Below are positions 21,902 to 32,625 of a DNA stretch of 41,509 nt, one piece after another. The notes under the pieces are model-generated. The model was not told where the DNA came from and searched no databases. It saw only the letters and a program-made list of their open reading frames with translations. Every line of letters starts with the position of its first letter. Position 1 is the stretch's first letter. Made by a program: the position numbers and the translations under genes. The DNA lies in contig JAAAUF010000300.1 of the NCBI GenBank assembly GCA_015499985.1, positions 1 to 41,509 of the forward strand. Direction: 5' to 3'. The stretch comes from Haplosporangium gracile (lineage: Eukaryota > Mortierellomycota > Mortierellomycetes > Mortierellales > Mortierellaceae).

Positions 21902-24589
21902 CTAGATATCCTGGACGTAGTTGCCTACAACGAAACGAGAAGAGTGCACAGGCGATAAGAAAAACAAGTCCTGAAAGAAAGCACCCATTACTGAGATGTA
22001 AACAGTTTTGAAACACATGCGCTAAGCTTACCTGGGAAGACTCCCTGCCTGCCATTCAACTTTCCGGTCCACCAATCTTCGGTGCTTGCAGTCCTCTCTA
22101 TAATCTCAATCCGGTCGTCCTTTCTGAAGCTCAAATCTCCATCCTGCTGAGCGTCATAGTCGTACAATGCAACCACCATCTTGACACCCAAACGCTTGGG
22201 AACTGGTGGTGGTGGAGGCTTCTTGTTAGCAAGAGTCGTCTTTCCGTGTTGATAAGCTGCGGATGCTGCCGTTGCGGCCACGGCACCAGCAATACCTGTG
22301 CTGAATGGACTGAGGTGAACATGAACATTTGGTCCACCGCGAGCCGCTGGGGCTGCTGCTGGAGCCGCGGCAGCTGAGGGGATGGCCTGAGGTGAAGAGT
22401 AGGCTGGTGGTGGCGATGCTTCTTGATTCGCCCGTGCTGCTTGCCAAGGCTTTGGGGCAGCGGCAGTCTGCCAGGGCTTGGCTGCAGCGACAGGAGGAGG
22501 CGATGCTCCGTTTCCGGTTCCTGCTGCCTGCCATGATTTGGGTGCAACTGGAGGTGAGGTAGATGTGGCCGCCAAGCCGCCAGCCTGCTGCTGCCACGGC
22601 TTGGGCGCAGCTGTGGCACTTTGCCAAGGCTTAGTGGCAGGTGGTACTGGAGGTGAGTAATTTCCTGCTCCTCCAACTGCTGACGATCCGTATTGTCTGG
22701 GTGTCCCTGGAGCACTTCCATTAGGACTGGTGTCGTGACCAGGGCGTCCATACTTGCTTTGGTAGGCTGATATCATAAAAAAAAGCATGAATCATTGGTT
22801 AGGGTCGGAGTTTCATGCAGGCTGTCATTCTAGTTTAAAGCAATTGATTAACAGGAGGAGATTCCTTACAAGTTGCAACAGCACGCTTGGTGATATTTTC
22901 GACAGACTCAAGAGTAGGGGTGATGTCGTCCTTGCGTGCTTCATATCCCTGGAGAACATCCATGGTCAGGTCGTAGTAACCGCTCTTGGATAAGGGGTCC
23001 ATGCGATCCAGAAGAATATTGTAGATGCGAAGCTGCAGGTAGAAGAAGGAGTGGAAAATAGGCTCCATCAACTGAGTTTTCAGCCAAAAGTATCCCGGCA
23101 GCTCCTCCTTCAGCAAGTTGTTCAATCCCTCGTAATCAGCGGTTGCCACTTCCAATAGAGACTCCAACTAGACGTAGAAAAGAAATCAACGCAAAGGTCA
23201 AAAAGACGAAGAAGACGCCCAGTCGACAGATATGGGTTGGACACTTCTATCTTTTCCTGATGCTGCACCAGACTCGTACCTTAAAGATCTCCTTCTCGTC
23301 ACTAAGCTTTCTATCCTTTTTGTCCTGCAGCTTCTTCAACGAAATTCTGTAACGGTCATAATCAACCAGCTTATGATCGCGTTTGGTGATGGTCTTGCGG
23401 ATCATCTTCATGAGTGTCTGCATTTCTGTCAGCGGTCTAACGACTGTCGCCTCCAGTTTGTCCTAAAGTTGAAAAGTGGCAAATGAAATAAAACAACAGC
23501 CGACCAGGCGGAGAATTAGATAGGCCGACTCATTTTTGAGTTCCAGGAACGTTGACATCAATTGGATCGATGTTCCACTTTTTTTTTTACGCAGAGAACA
23601 ACAAAGAAAACAAAATGGCGCCGCTGCCGGGATAACAAGAAAGTACTAGAAAAGAAAAAAAAAAGAAATGAACTCGTACCACTTCAGGAAAAAGAAGATC
23701 TCGAATTTCTCTCATAACAGCCTGGAAGTCATCGACAGCCTGGACAGACTCGGGGGCAGTCTGGACACGGCGAGGGGTCACTTCGCCGCTGGGAACGCCA
23801 AGGGAAGGGTCGTAGATCTCTGCAAGGATGATACCAAACTCGGCTTGATGATTCAGGAGGGCTACGAGAGTGGACACGAAAAAGGAACGGTCAGCCAGCG
23901 ATTCTGAATTGTCAGCCTCTCTAAAAATAATTGAGGTCTCGGCATGTTAACATAGAGCCGTTGCAGTCTTTTGTAGACTCTCTTACCAGTGACACTATCG
24001 CGATATTTGCAGACCTCGGCAAGCAACAGGGTTGTCGACTTTTCGGAGGCAGTGAAGTTGTTATTCATCTCCTTGAACTCATAATCGGTTGTAGCTATTC
24101 AGGGCCAATAAGAAAGGACCAAGCGTACAGGAAAATGTGAGGGCTGAGCGTTTCTGGGCAAGTGGAGGTAAGGAGTGAGTGAGAGAAAAGGCAGTGTGGT
24201 TGTGGAGGGGTAGTGTATGAAGGTAGGGAAGACCAATTGGTTGTTATTCTGGTGGGTAAAGGGAGCATAGGGAAGATGGAAAAACGAAAGAGCGAAAAGA
24301 GACTAGGTGGGAGAGCATACCATCGCGAATTCCGGTTTTTGTGCCCAAGGTGTGGGGCAAACGAGAGACCGCCTTGGTAAGTCCCTTCCTGAGAAATGAG
24401 AGAGAAAGAAGAAAACGGTTAAAGAGTGAGTTTCTTTACTGCTGAAAGAAATATTAGGACGGCGTACGTTACTGTTGGTATTGCCAACGTTGGATGGTGT
24501 GGTTTCATTCTTTGGCAGATGCTTCGACATCGTGGCGTATTTTGTGATGTGCTGGAGAGTGGATTGAATTGGTTGTCTTACCAACTCAT
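21902..24589 (-). CDS. RVS167: BAR-SH3 amphiphysin-like protein (Rvs167/Hob1 type)
   Basis: Membrane-curving endocytic protein. In yeasts Rvs167/Hob1 acts at actin patches during vesicle scission (family knowledge). Exons in order: 24589-24582, 24388-24321, 24094-23987, 23903-23680, 23462-23280, 23167-22870, 22766-22032, 21924-21902. Together 1647 nt, 548 aa. Exon 1 codes only ATG AGT TG, which joins to G AAG to give MSWKGLTKAVSRLP, the typical N-terminus of this family. The BAR domain covers roughly residues 10-260 and includes the diagnostic RDHKLVDYDRYR. A long Ala/Pro/Gln linker (about 297-490) carries repeated PKPWQ-like units and a PPPPPVPKR motif. The SH3 domain is the last 56 residues (ALYDYDA...DWWTGKL...GVFPGNYV) and ends almost at the stop, TAG at 21904-21902. 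It is divergent from the peroxiredoxin gene, about 500 bp away. All splice phases agree. Confidence 0.93.
22428..22656 (-). repeat. RVS167: Repeated KPWQ motif in the Rvs167 linker
   Basis: The linker has five similar units: KPWQSA, KPWQQQ, KSWQAA, KPWQTA and KPWQAA, with Ala/Gly/Pro-rich spacers. At DNA level the phrase GCCAAGGCTT/GCCACGGCTT recurs on the plus strand. It looks like a short peptide repeat grown by internal duplication, and could be a multivalent docking or phase-separation segment. That function is a guess. Confidence 0.75.
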
Positions 24590-25092
24590 GTATGTGTGTG
24601 TAGTTACAGTTGTTGAGGTTGTTGTTTCAAGGAAGGTGTGAGAAGGATTAAAGTAAAGTGGATGGAGTGATGGGGGTTGTTGGAAATAGGAAAAGGAGAT
24701 GGAGCGTTGAGAATATAAGAGTCCAAGAGTGGTGATGGGGATGGTGATGTGGAGTGAAGAAGAGAAGGAAGAGTCGAAGAAACCAAATTATAATAGCAAG
24801 CGGCAAATACAAGTGCTGTCATAGACATAGTAGGAAAGTCCAGGCATGCAAGAAGAGGGCAGCGGCGGCTCACATCTCGCACCCCGCTTTCTTCCTTTGC
24901 GTTCTTTTCTCTCTCCCCCTGGCGACCGTCATCGCATTTTTCGAAACGTGACTGGTACAACTTACTCGATCGAAAGAAAGGGCTTTTGAGGGTGATAAAC
25001 GTTCATCGTCCGTGGTTCCCTTCTTTCTCTTTTTTTACTTCTTCTCTAACTCCAGATTTCACATCCCATCAACCAAATCCAAGCTCACGAAA
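24590..25092. promoter_or_regulatory. Divergent promoter between RVS167 and peroxiredoxin
   Basis: The 503 bp between two start codons pointing away from each other must hold both 5' leaders and promoters. The left half is purine-rich on the plus strand. The right half (25010-25060) is T/C-rich, as in other leaders here. No clear TATA box. No ORF is supported. Confidence 0.6.
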
Positions 25093-26702
25093 ATGACCCA
25101 AGTATGCTATGCCCATATTACACACGCAAAGCATGGGTTCTCTACCGCCTCCTGCAGGACACACCCTCTTCCTCGCTTACCCACTCACACTCGTCTTCTC
25201 TCTCCTTCACTTACTAGATCAAAGTCGGCGATACCCTCCCCTCCGTCTCCCTCAAGTACTGGTATGTCAAGAACTTGTATCCTTCACTTTTAGACCAGTT
25301 CGGTGCATATATACCATTCTTACCACTAACAAAATACAACGCACGTTGATCGATCAATCATTCCCCGAAATAGCCCTTACGACCCCTCGTTGGAGCACGC
25401 TTGCGGAATCCCCCAGAACCTGGACATCAGCTCCCTGAAGGGCAAGAAGGTCGTCATCTTTGGTGTTCCCGGCGCCTTCACCCCCACCTGCAACAACCAG
25501 CACTTGCCCGAGTAAGTTTTTCCTGGACGACAAGGACACCCTTTTCTTTCCCTTTTTCTTTTGGACGTAAAATGGCCCATGGGAATATTTCGAAAAATGA
25601 AAAGGAAAACGCGATAACGAATAATGCGTAATGCGCCCTGTTAATTCATACAAATATTCGTCTCTTTACTTTTAAAAAACAGGTTCCGTCAGAAGTACGA
25701 TGAGTTTGTCAAGAAGGGCGTTGATCAAATTATCTGCCTCGCTACCGCCGATGCCTTGTAAGTTATTGTATTAATAACAGCCCTATATCTTTTTCTCTTG
25801 CACCACCTCAGCCCCACTCTCAGCCCCACCTGTTTCCAATCCTTGCGCAGCGCGATCCGATATACAACGGGACAACAACAGTTTTCACTTGACATCACCA
25901 CTTTACTTTCTGCGATACCTGAGAGACGGCCAAACGATTGTCAGCAATCATTTCGCACTTTCTTCCACTCCCTGCTCCTTTTACCCCCAACAAAAAGGAA
26001 ATGACGGGGAATCATAGTAGGAAACGCGGGCTGAGAGTCGCGAAAAATCCAGATAAATGGCCCTCGTTCCTTACAAAACCTTTTTTTTCTCTTCTCTTCG
26101 TGAATTCATCGCAATAGTGTCATGGATGCCTGGGGCAAGTGGACCAAGTCCAACGACAAGATCATCTTGGCTGCTGACGGCAACGGCGAGTTCGTCACCG
26201 CCACCGGTCTCGTCCAGGGTAACGTGTCCATCGTACCACATCCACGTTCACATTCTCAGCACTTACTTTCTTTTGACCTGCCTCCATTTATTGATCTATT
26301 TTCCAGAGACGCGATCAGAGAACTCCAACTGTACTGACGACAAAACAAATGGCGTCATTCAAAAATACTCACGCCTTCTTTTGTGCTCTTCTTTTTTACT
26401 TTCGCAATAACGACAAAAAAAACAAACGATCGAATAGACCTCACCAAGGTCGGATTCGGTGCCATTCGCTCCAAGCGTTTCGCCCTCATTGCCGATGACT
26501 TGAAGGTCACCTATCTCGGTGTCGAGACTGCGTAAGTGTCAAAGAAAACGAAACACATAACGCCTATCGTGCAAAGAATACTAATTCCTGATTGCCCGCC
26601 TTTTCGTGACCATGCGACTAAACCTCTACTTCTATCCTTATCAAATTGACTAGCTCCGGCGTTTCTGTCTCTGGCGCTGATGCTGTCCTCGCTGCCTTGT
26701 AA
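25093..26702 (+). CDS. AHP1: Peroxiredoxin of the Prx5/Ahp1 type
   Basis: Thiol peroxidase that reduces hydrogen and alkyl peroxides using thioredoxin or similar donors (family knowledge). Probably cytosolic or peroxisomal; the C-terminus ADAVLAAL is not a clear SKL-type signal. Exons 25093-25101, 25218-25261, 25374-25511, 25683-25757, 26118-26218, 26438-26531 and 26654-26702 join to 510 nt, 169 aa, the normal size. The active-site segment [16 protein letters not shown] puts the peroxidatic cysteine at residue 57. Cys28 (or Cys18) could be the resolving cysteine, as Cys31 is in yeast Ahp1, and Cys82 is also present. The first exon codes just MTQ. Introns are 112-360 bp. The intron before exon 3 has a CTAAC branch point. 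Phases agree at every join. Confidence 0.95.
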
Positions 26703-26812
26703 ATAGGAACCGCAGCATTTCTTACATTCCGATGTGCACATCGTCTTGGATAATGGATCGCATTGGAAAAGTAGCCAGCCAAGTTCTCTCAAATCGCTCC
26801 GTACCAATGAAA

Positions 26813-26852
26813 AATAAAAGTATAACTTTATCCATGGCTCTTGACTTTTATT
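26813..26852. terminator. Facing poly(A) signals of peroxiredoxin and cyclin genes
   Basis: AATAAA lies at 26813-26818 on the plus strand, 111 bases past the peroxiredoxin stop. AATAAA on the minus strand lies at 26852-26847, 30 bases past the cyclin stop. The two 3' ends probably overlap or touch. Confidence 0.5.
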
Positions 26853-26881
26853 AGGTGTAGTGGTATGTTTTTGCAATTGTT

Positions 26882-29331
26882 TTAATGTGTGTAGAAGTTG
26901 CCCAGCTCATGCACAACCTTTCTGACTTCGTCAACAATCGTCATGGGTTGCTGAGGAACAGGTGAATCTTGGGACCCATGTAGACCGTCGGCCGAGGCAC
27001 GAACTGAGGGGGATGACACAGACTGTGCGCTGTTGTTGTTATTGCTGTTGCTGTTCAAGAGAGGCGAATGCGTTTGCGAATACATAGGATCTTGGCCAAT
27101 ATTACCATTGGACCCACTGCCGCCGCCTGCAGCGGCAGCTGCTCCTCCTCCTCCTCTGCTGCCATTACCGTTACCCGAGCCCAGTTGACTGTTGGAAAGC
27201 TCCAATCCCTCCATAAACGAGGTTGAATCACTCGTGGGGCGTGGGCTCGACACAAACAGGTTGTTGGTCCCACTTGTCAGTCCCATGATTCCATTCACGC
27301 CAGATACGCCAGTTCCAACACCAGAGCTGCCCATACTGACACCCCCGGGTCCAGAGGTACCCGCCATTTGAATCCCGAATCCTGTCGCAATCATGGGTCT
27401 ACCCCAAGCATAACACCACTCCTCAAAGGGCAGTGGTAAATCCAGTCCTGCTGAGCGAATAGCCAGATAAATCGATCCCATAGCCAATGCCCGACTGGAA
27501 GAGTTGAGCGCAATGTTAGAATTGCAGAGGGCGTCGATACAAAAGGTAGTCGAAATCTGAACCAATGCTGAGAGAGTAGGGTGGATTCCGTTGTGAGGTG
27601 TTGGGTTCGACATGGCCGAGGCTGTCGACGAAGACGATAGCATTGTTGGTGTTCCATGCTTGCTGGGCGACAATGATGACGAATGAGAAGACTGTCGTCG
27701 TTGGTTTTGTGCTGCTGGCAAGAAGACATCAAAGTTGGACGCGTGAGGGTAGAGATTGGCTGCCTCTTCGTCTGTTGGACTGAATACCATTCCCATTCCC
27801 TTGTATATCCGGAGGACATCGCTGAAGGGAAGCGAAACATCCAGATCGAACTGAAGGATACGGAGCAGCATTAGCTCTGTTGTCAAAAGTGAATCGCGGA
27901 TGTGCCAGTACGTTGCCGCGGTTGGTGGTGGTGGTGCAGTGCTGTGAGTGTTCTGTTGTTGTGGCTGTTGCGATGACGATGATGAATCACTGTTGTCGTT
28001 GACTTTGGTCGAGAGTGAAAGTGCTGGCTGTCCTGGGTTCATGACTCTGTATGTGACGTTGACGAGATCGCGGACCTTCCTGCTCACTTCTGTACATTTG
28101 CAAGCCAAGTGTAGACATGCCGTCGCAAATAACTATATCATGCCAGAATTAACAATACACAAGTAGGTCAGCAAAAGTCTCAGATAGTGCACGCCGTAGG
28201 TGTCCAGCAATACCCTCAATGTATCACCGCCTTACATATTCGTCTGCCTTGAACGCCTCGTTGTCGCGCTCTCCTCGTTTGTACGCCTGATGCAAATAGG
28301 CACGATATTTGTGGTAGTACACCAGTGAAGTTCCAATGGTCACAGGAGGGCTATACACCGGAATAAAAGCGAGAGATGAGGGGAAAACCTTGTCATTTCC
28401 GTGTGTCGTGTGAAGCCTCTTTAACAACTTGATTATTTCATTCGCACTTGGTCCAAGTCATCCTGTTTGTCCCGATTAAATATACATGTGCTTACAATTG
28501 CAAAACCTCGCCAGCAATGCGAATCAGTTCGATAGCATGAATCGCCTTGGGCCCCTTGGCAGCAGGAGTCTTGTGTGCTCCCGAAGAAGATCCAGAGGCA
28601 GGTGTGGGCGGTGAGGATGTGCGTGGCTGTTGCGACTGAGATTGCATTTGAGATCCAAAGACTCCTCCAGCGCCTTTCCGATGCTGGTGGCTGTTACTAG
28701 CAGAGCCGGAGTGTCCGTTCGATGTCGCAGTAATCACCACTTTAGCAGAGCCGAGTGCGTTACCCGACTCTGCATTAATCCCTACTGATGCTGTTGCTGC
28801 TGTCGCTGCCGCTGGTGTGGTTCCAAAGATAATGTTGGCTAAATCAGGACCTGGCATCGGGAGTTGATGTGTTTGTGTGGAAACAACAGGCAAAGCTGGA
28901 GCCGTTGCTTGGACAATGCTGACGATTTGTTCCAAAGTCTCCAACGAAGGTTGCGTTCCTTGTTGTTGTTGATGTTCATAATGATTCGCTGATTGGCCCT
29001 CCTGGGTAAACTGGTTCGTCGCTTCCTGTCCTTGTAGCGACTGTTGCTGCTTGAGACTCTCCTGTTGTTGACGTTCGAGGAGACGCTTTTGTTGCAGTTG
29101 ATGATACACATCCATGGTGATGGAAACCGGACCGGATCCTGGCAGTTTTTTAGACTCTGAATCTTTGGAGTGTGCTGAGCTAGTCGATTCGGTAGAGATT
29201 TCAGTTGTTGTTGTTGTTGTTCCGGTGGTGGCGTCAGCAACCTGCTCAGTGGCGCGTTCGGTCATGGTGATGTCGGATGTAGATCCATGGTTGTTCGGTT
29301 GATGATGAATGTCCAGTGCAGCTTGATCCAT
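26882..29331 (-). CDS. CCNQ: Cyclin-Q-like protein (FAM58 type) with long disordered regions
   Basis: Probable cyclin partner of a CDK10-like kinase (inference from family). Exons 29331-28496, 28350-28236 and 28132-26882 join to 2202 nt, 733 aa, much longer than animal cyclin Q (about 250 aa). Residues 1-260 are Gln/Thr/Ser-rich and disordered. The cyclin box begins at AIELIRIAGEVLQF (end of exon 1) and runs through PPVTIGTSLVYYHKYRAYL and FATACLHLACKCTEVSRKVRD. After a Ser/Gln insert it resumes with TYWHIRDSLLTTELMLLRIL and, after another insert, with SSRALAMGSIYLAIRSAGLDLPLPFEEW. A Gly/Asn/Ser-rich stretch precedes the C-terminal helix IVDEVRKVVHELGNFY. The acceptor at 28351 was chosen because it gives LQF-PPVTIGTS. 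It could also be called a cyclin L/T relative, but the RDSLLTTELMLLR phrase and the WHIRD context favour cyclin Q. Confidence 0.8.
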
Positions 29332-30100
29332 ACTCGCTATTGTGTACAGTTTGTTGTTGATTCGCTTGATGCCTGAAAGTTCGTTTTGCTTGTTGCCGGT
29401 GTTTGCTCGTGAGCAGGGTTGTGAGGGGTGTGCCGTATGGATGGGAGAAGAAAGAAGAAAAGAAAAAAAGGGATCAGAGAAACGACGAGTCAGTAGTCAA
29501 CTCGCACTTCGAGATCTCGATCTCTATTTGACCAAAAATGTTTGTCAATTACGAAGGGAAGGGTGGACTGCCAATGCGTTTTTACTTTGTTCACACCATT
29601 CACACAAGACGACATCAAGTCAAACACAACCAGGGACAAGCAGACCAGAACATGGTGAGAATGATTGTTTGTTTTTTTTAGAAAAGTAGAATAGAGTACA
29701 ACGAGTTGGTCCCACGATAATACAGTAAGAGAAAAAAGGAATAGACTAACATGTTCCGTGGGATATGCTGTCGAAAAAAAAAATATACAAAGAAAAGTAG
29801 AAAAAACTATACACTAGGATTTGCATCTCAAAGATAATCCAACTCTCAGGAAGGTGCATGACGCTGCAACTTGTCGAAGAGGACTCTTCTCGTCATCCGC
29901 TTCCTTGGGGCGTCCAGAGGGGTTTTGGAGGTTATTACATACAAGTTAGACCAGGAGCGGATAAGAGAAGGACGAAAATGCAGACGAGGACTAAAAGAAA
30001 AAAATGAAAGAAACCGCGTGGACCGGTATTCAAGGCAGAAGACATCACTGGTGGGGTATAAACTGGGACAAGGGCCTGATAAAGAAGCCATTGGTAAGGC
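29332..30100. other. Intergenic region, cyclin promoter and C2H2 gene 3' UTR
   Basis: Both flanking genes are on the minus strand. The right part is the zinc-finger 3' UTR and the left part is the cyclin promoter and leader. It is AT/purine-mixed with A runs at 29774-29782. No supported ORF. Confidence 0.55.
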
Positions 30101-31244
30101 TTAGTAGTACGGAGGATAGAAGGGCTCGACGGGTGCGTTCAACTCGGGGTTAGGGCCAAGATGACTCAGGAAGTGCTGATAGCTGGGGCCGAGGGGCTGG
30201 GCTTGGAGGTGCGGGCGCACGTGGAGCTGGCCAGGGTACTGCTCGAACTCTTCTTGCTTGATGTATTGAGCTTGTGAGTGTTGGTGATGTTGCTGATGGT
30301 GTGAGTGTTGGTTGTGGTGATGATGCTGCTGCTGGTGGTGAATATGACCTGGGTGCTCCTTCATGGGGGCCTGATCGATCTGAAGCACTGGATGAAAGTG
30401 TGCGAGAGGGTCCATCGAAAGATGCATCTGGGCCATTGGGGTGATGGGGGTCAAGGGCGACAGGGGTGACATGGGAGAACCCTCATGGGGTGGCGTGTGA
30501 ACAGGTGACATGTTTTGGTAGTGAGGGATCTGGACATGAAGAGGGTGGCCCATGTCTCCGTCCATGAGCGGAGCATCGCCCATTTCACCGCGCCAGAGAG
30601 CAGGGCGGCGGATCACGGCATGCTCCTTTCGGTGGTGCTTGGTCAGGGTAGTCTTGCGGCAGAAACTAGAAGTGGGGCGGGGAGAATGGGGCGTTAGAAA
30701 AGAAATCAATTTGGACAGATAGACGAAGGAATGAAGTCATAGATAGGGTGGGAATAAAAAATAACAAATGGCTCAATTATTACCTTTTACCACAACCGTC
30801 AATGCTGCACTTGTAAGGGCGCTTGCCGGTATGGATGCGGCGATGGCGGGCCAGGGAGCTGCTGTCACTGAAACGTTTCTGGCAGTCTGGCTGCTCGCAC
30901 ATATGGGGACGCTCACCAGAATGAGTGCGCTGGTGGACAGTCAGAGCTGAACGCTGGATGAATGACTTTGTGCAACCAGGTTCTTGGCAGATAAACGGTC
31001 TATTGGACAGATGTTGGGCGAAAGGCGTCAAAACACATGGTCACTCTTCGTCCGCAGCACTACAAGGCATACGTTCATAGATAACAGATAACCTCTTTTT
31101 TTACCTCTCGTTGGTGTGGATGCGTCCATGACGAGCAAGGTCGGAGCGGCGTGAGAAAGCCTTGCCACAGTTGTTCCAGGCGCAGCGGAATGGTCTCGAA
31201 TCATGTTGGTGGCCCTCGGTATGGATTAATTCGAGAATGTCCAT
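30101..31244 (-). CDS. C2H2 zinc-finger transcription factor, four fingers
   Basis: Likely nuclear DNA-binding regulator; the target is unknown. Exons 31244-31105, 30999-30784 and 30665-30101 join to 921 nt, 306 aa. Four linked C2H2 fingers fill residues of about 18-140: [57 protein letters not shown] and [19 protein letters not shown]. They are joined by the usual H(T/S)(N/G)(E/K)RP linkers. Fingers 1-2 and 3-4 are each split by an intron in the same kind of place. The C-terminal half is His/Gln/Pro-rich ([12 protein letters not shown]) and probably disordered. The start ([11 protein letters not shown]) was chosen for its AAGATGG context and because the frame upstream reads as low-complexity leader. 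It is also the first gene next to a very long non-coding stretch. Confidence 0.9.
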
Positions 31245-32602
31245 CTTGGGCGTATACTCCAGGGAGGAAATAATGATTGTAAGCCTAACTGGCACACGGG
31301 AGATTGAGCGAACTGAAGGGGGGTTGAAGCGCTGTGTAGCTAAGAGCGAGGAAGAATGAAAAAAGAATACAAGAGAGAGATTAATAAATTGGAGACAAGG
31401 AAGGGAGAGTTGCGTGGAGGGAGGGTCTAGAATGAAATAGGTTGTTCGGCATGCTCGGCAGAATAGGGTCGGATGGGACGTGATAGGATGAGATGAGGAG
31501 GGGTGGTCCAATTGCCTGTGTACTCGTTACCCTCACTTTTTTTGTTGAACTTGTTCAGTCCATCAAGAAGTGAAAAGAGAAAGGAGAGGCAGAGAGGGAA
31601 GGATGGAAAGGAGGACTCTACTAGTCGCACGACGAGGGAGGGCGCTGCCGTGGGAGGAACTATTGTCATGCACAACGGTTTGTTTATGCTCAAGGAGTAT
31701 TTTTTGCAAGGCTTTAGCAGAGGCCAATTGCCCACAGACATAACGAGGAGGGAATTTTTCACGCTAGGATACCTTGACCCTCTTTCGTATCGCATCTTGA
31801 TGTGCACAGAAGAAAAGATTTACGCAAAGCCCAGCCGAGCTGTTGAAGCCCAGTCCAACTAAGCCCGAGACAAAAATTCAGAAGGCCATGGAGGAAGGAG
31901 ATGCTGGCGACCACTGTGTCCAGCGGAGGAGAATAAAGCCTCGCTTGGGGTCACCAGGAGGGACGTGCGAAGAGTATGGGTAATAAATAGAAAAGGTCGT
32001 GCGTTCTGGTACTTGAGGGAAGGAAGGAGGGAAAGGAAGTGATAGTGGTGCACAGAAAGTGTTTTTGTTACCTGTCTTCAAGGAAAAATTGTCAAAAAGA
32101 AAGATACTCTTTGCTGAGAAGAGTAAGAAAGGTGAAGAGAGGAAAAGAAGAAAGTGCAATTGAGAAGGAAGAAAGTGAACGGGCGGCGAGAGTGAGCAAG
32201 TTAATCGAGAGTGGAGAAAAGTGAAGTGAAGTGAAGAGCGGTTGAGGAGGAGTAGAAATAAGAGGGAAGAAAAAGAGAAAAGCTGATGGGTAGGGGCCGC
32301 ATTTTAAAGGGAAACGAGAAAGAGAGAGCGTCGTGACTGACTGAATGAACGAATAAATGAATGATAGGACGATTGAAAGGCAAAAAATAGTCCGACGAAC
32401 GGAAGCATCGAGTAACCGAGTGAGTTAATGCAGCTGGGTGCGTGTGTCTTCGATGCCTTGGTCCCTTTTTGGGTCTGTTCTCTCTGGAAATTTGCTTTTT
32501 TGTTTTTTGTTTGAATGGGATGGGGATGAAAAGGAAAAGAGACACAAACTAAAGAGTATTTACTTCGCGTCATTCAATTGACTTGAACTGTTAATAATTC
32601 AC

Positions 32603-32625
32603 AAAAAAAAAAAAAAAAAAAAAAA
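32603..32625. repeat. Poly(A) run of 23
   Basis: An uninterrupted run of A, the longest homopolymer in the window. It could be slippage or the tail of an old retro-insertion. No coding element abuts it. Confidence 0.9.

Noticed and set aside
24303..24584. Minus-strand frame with ATG at 24533 (MSKHLPKNET) as the N-terminus of the BAR-SH3 gene
   Set aside because: The frame runs through the intron. The ATG at 24589 joined by GTAAGA gives MSWKGLTKAV, typical for the family.
28350..28427. Upstream extension LHTTHGNDKVFPSSLAF as part of cyclin exon 2
   Set aside because: It would insert residues between GEVLQ and PPVTIGTS in the first cyclin helix pair. The acceptor at 28351 gives the compact expected join.
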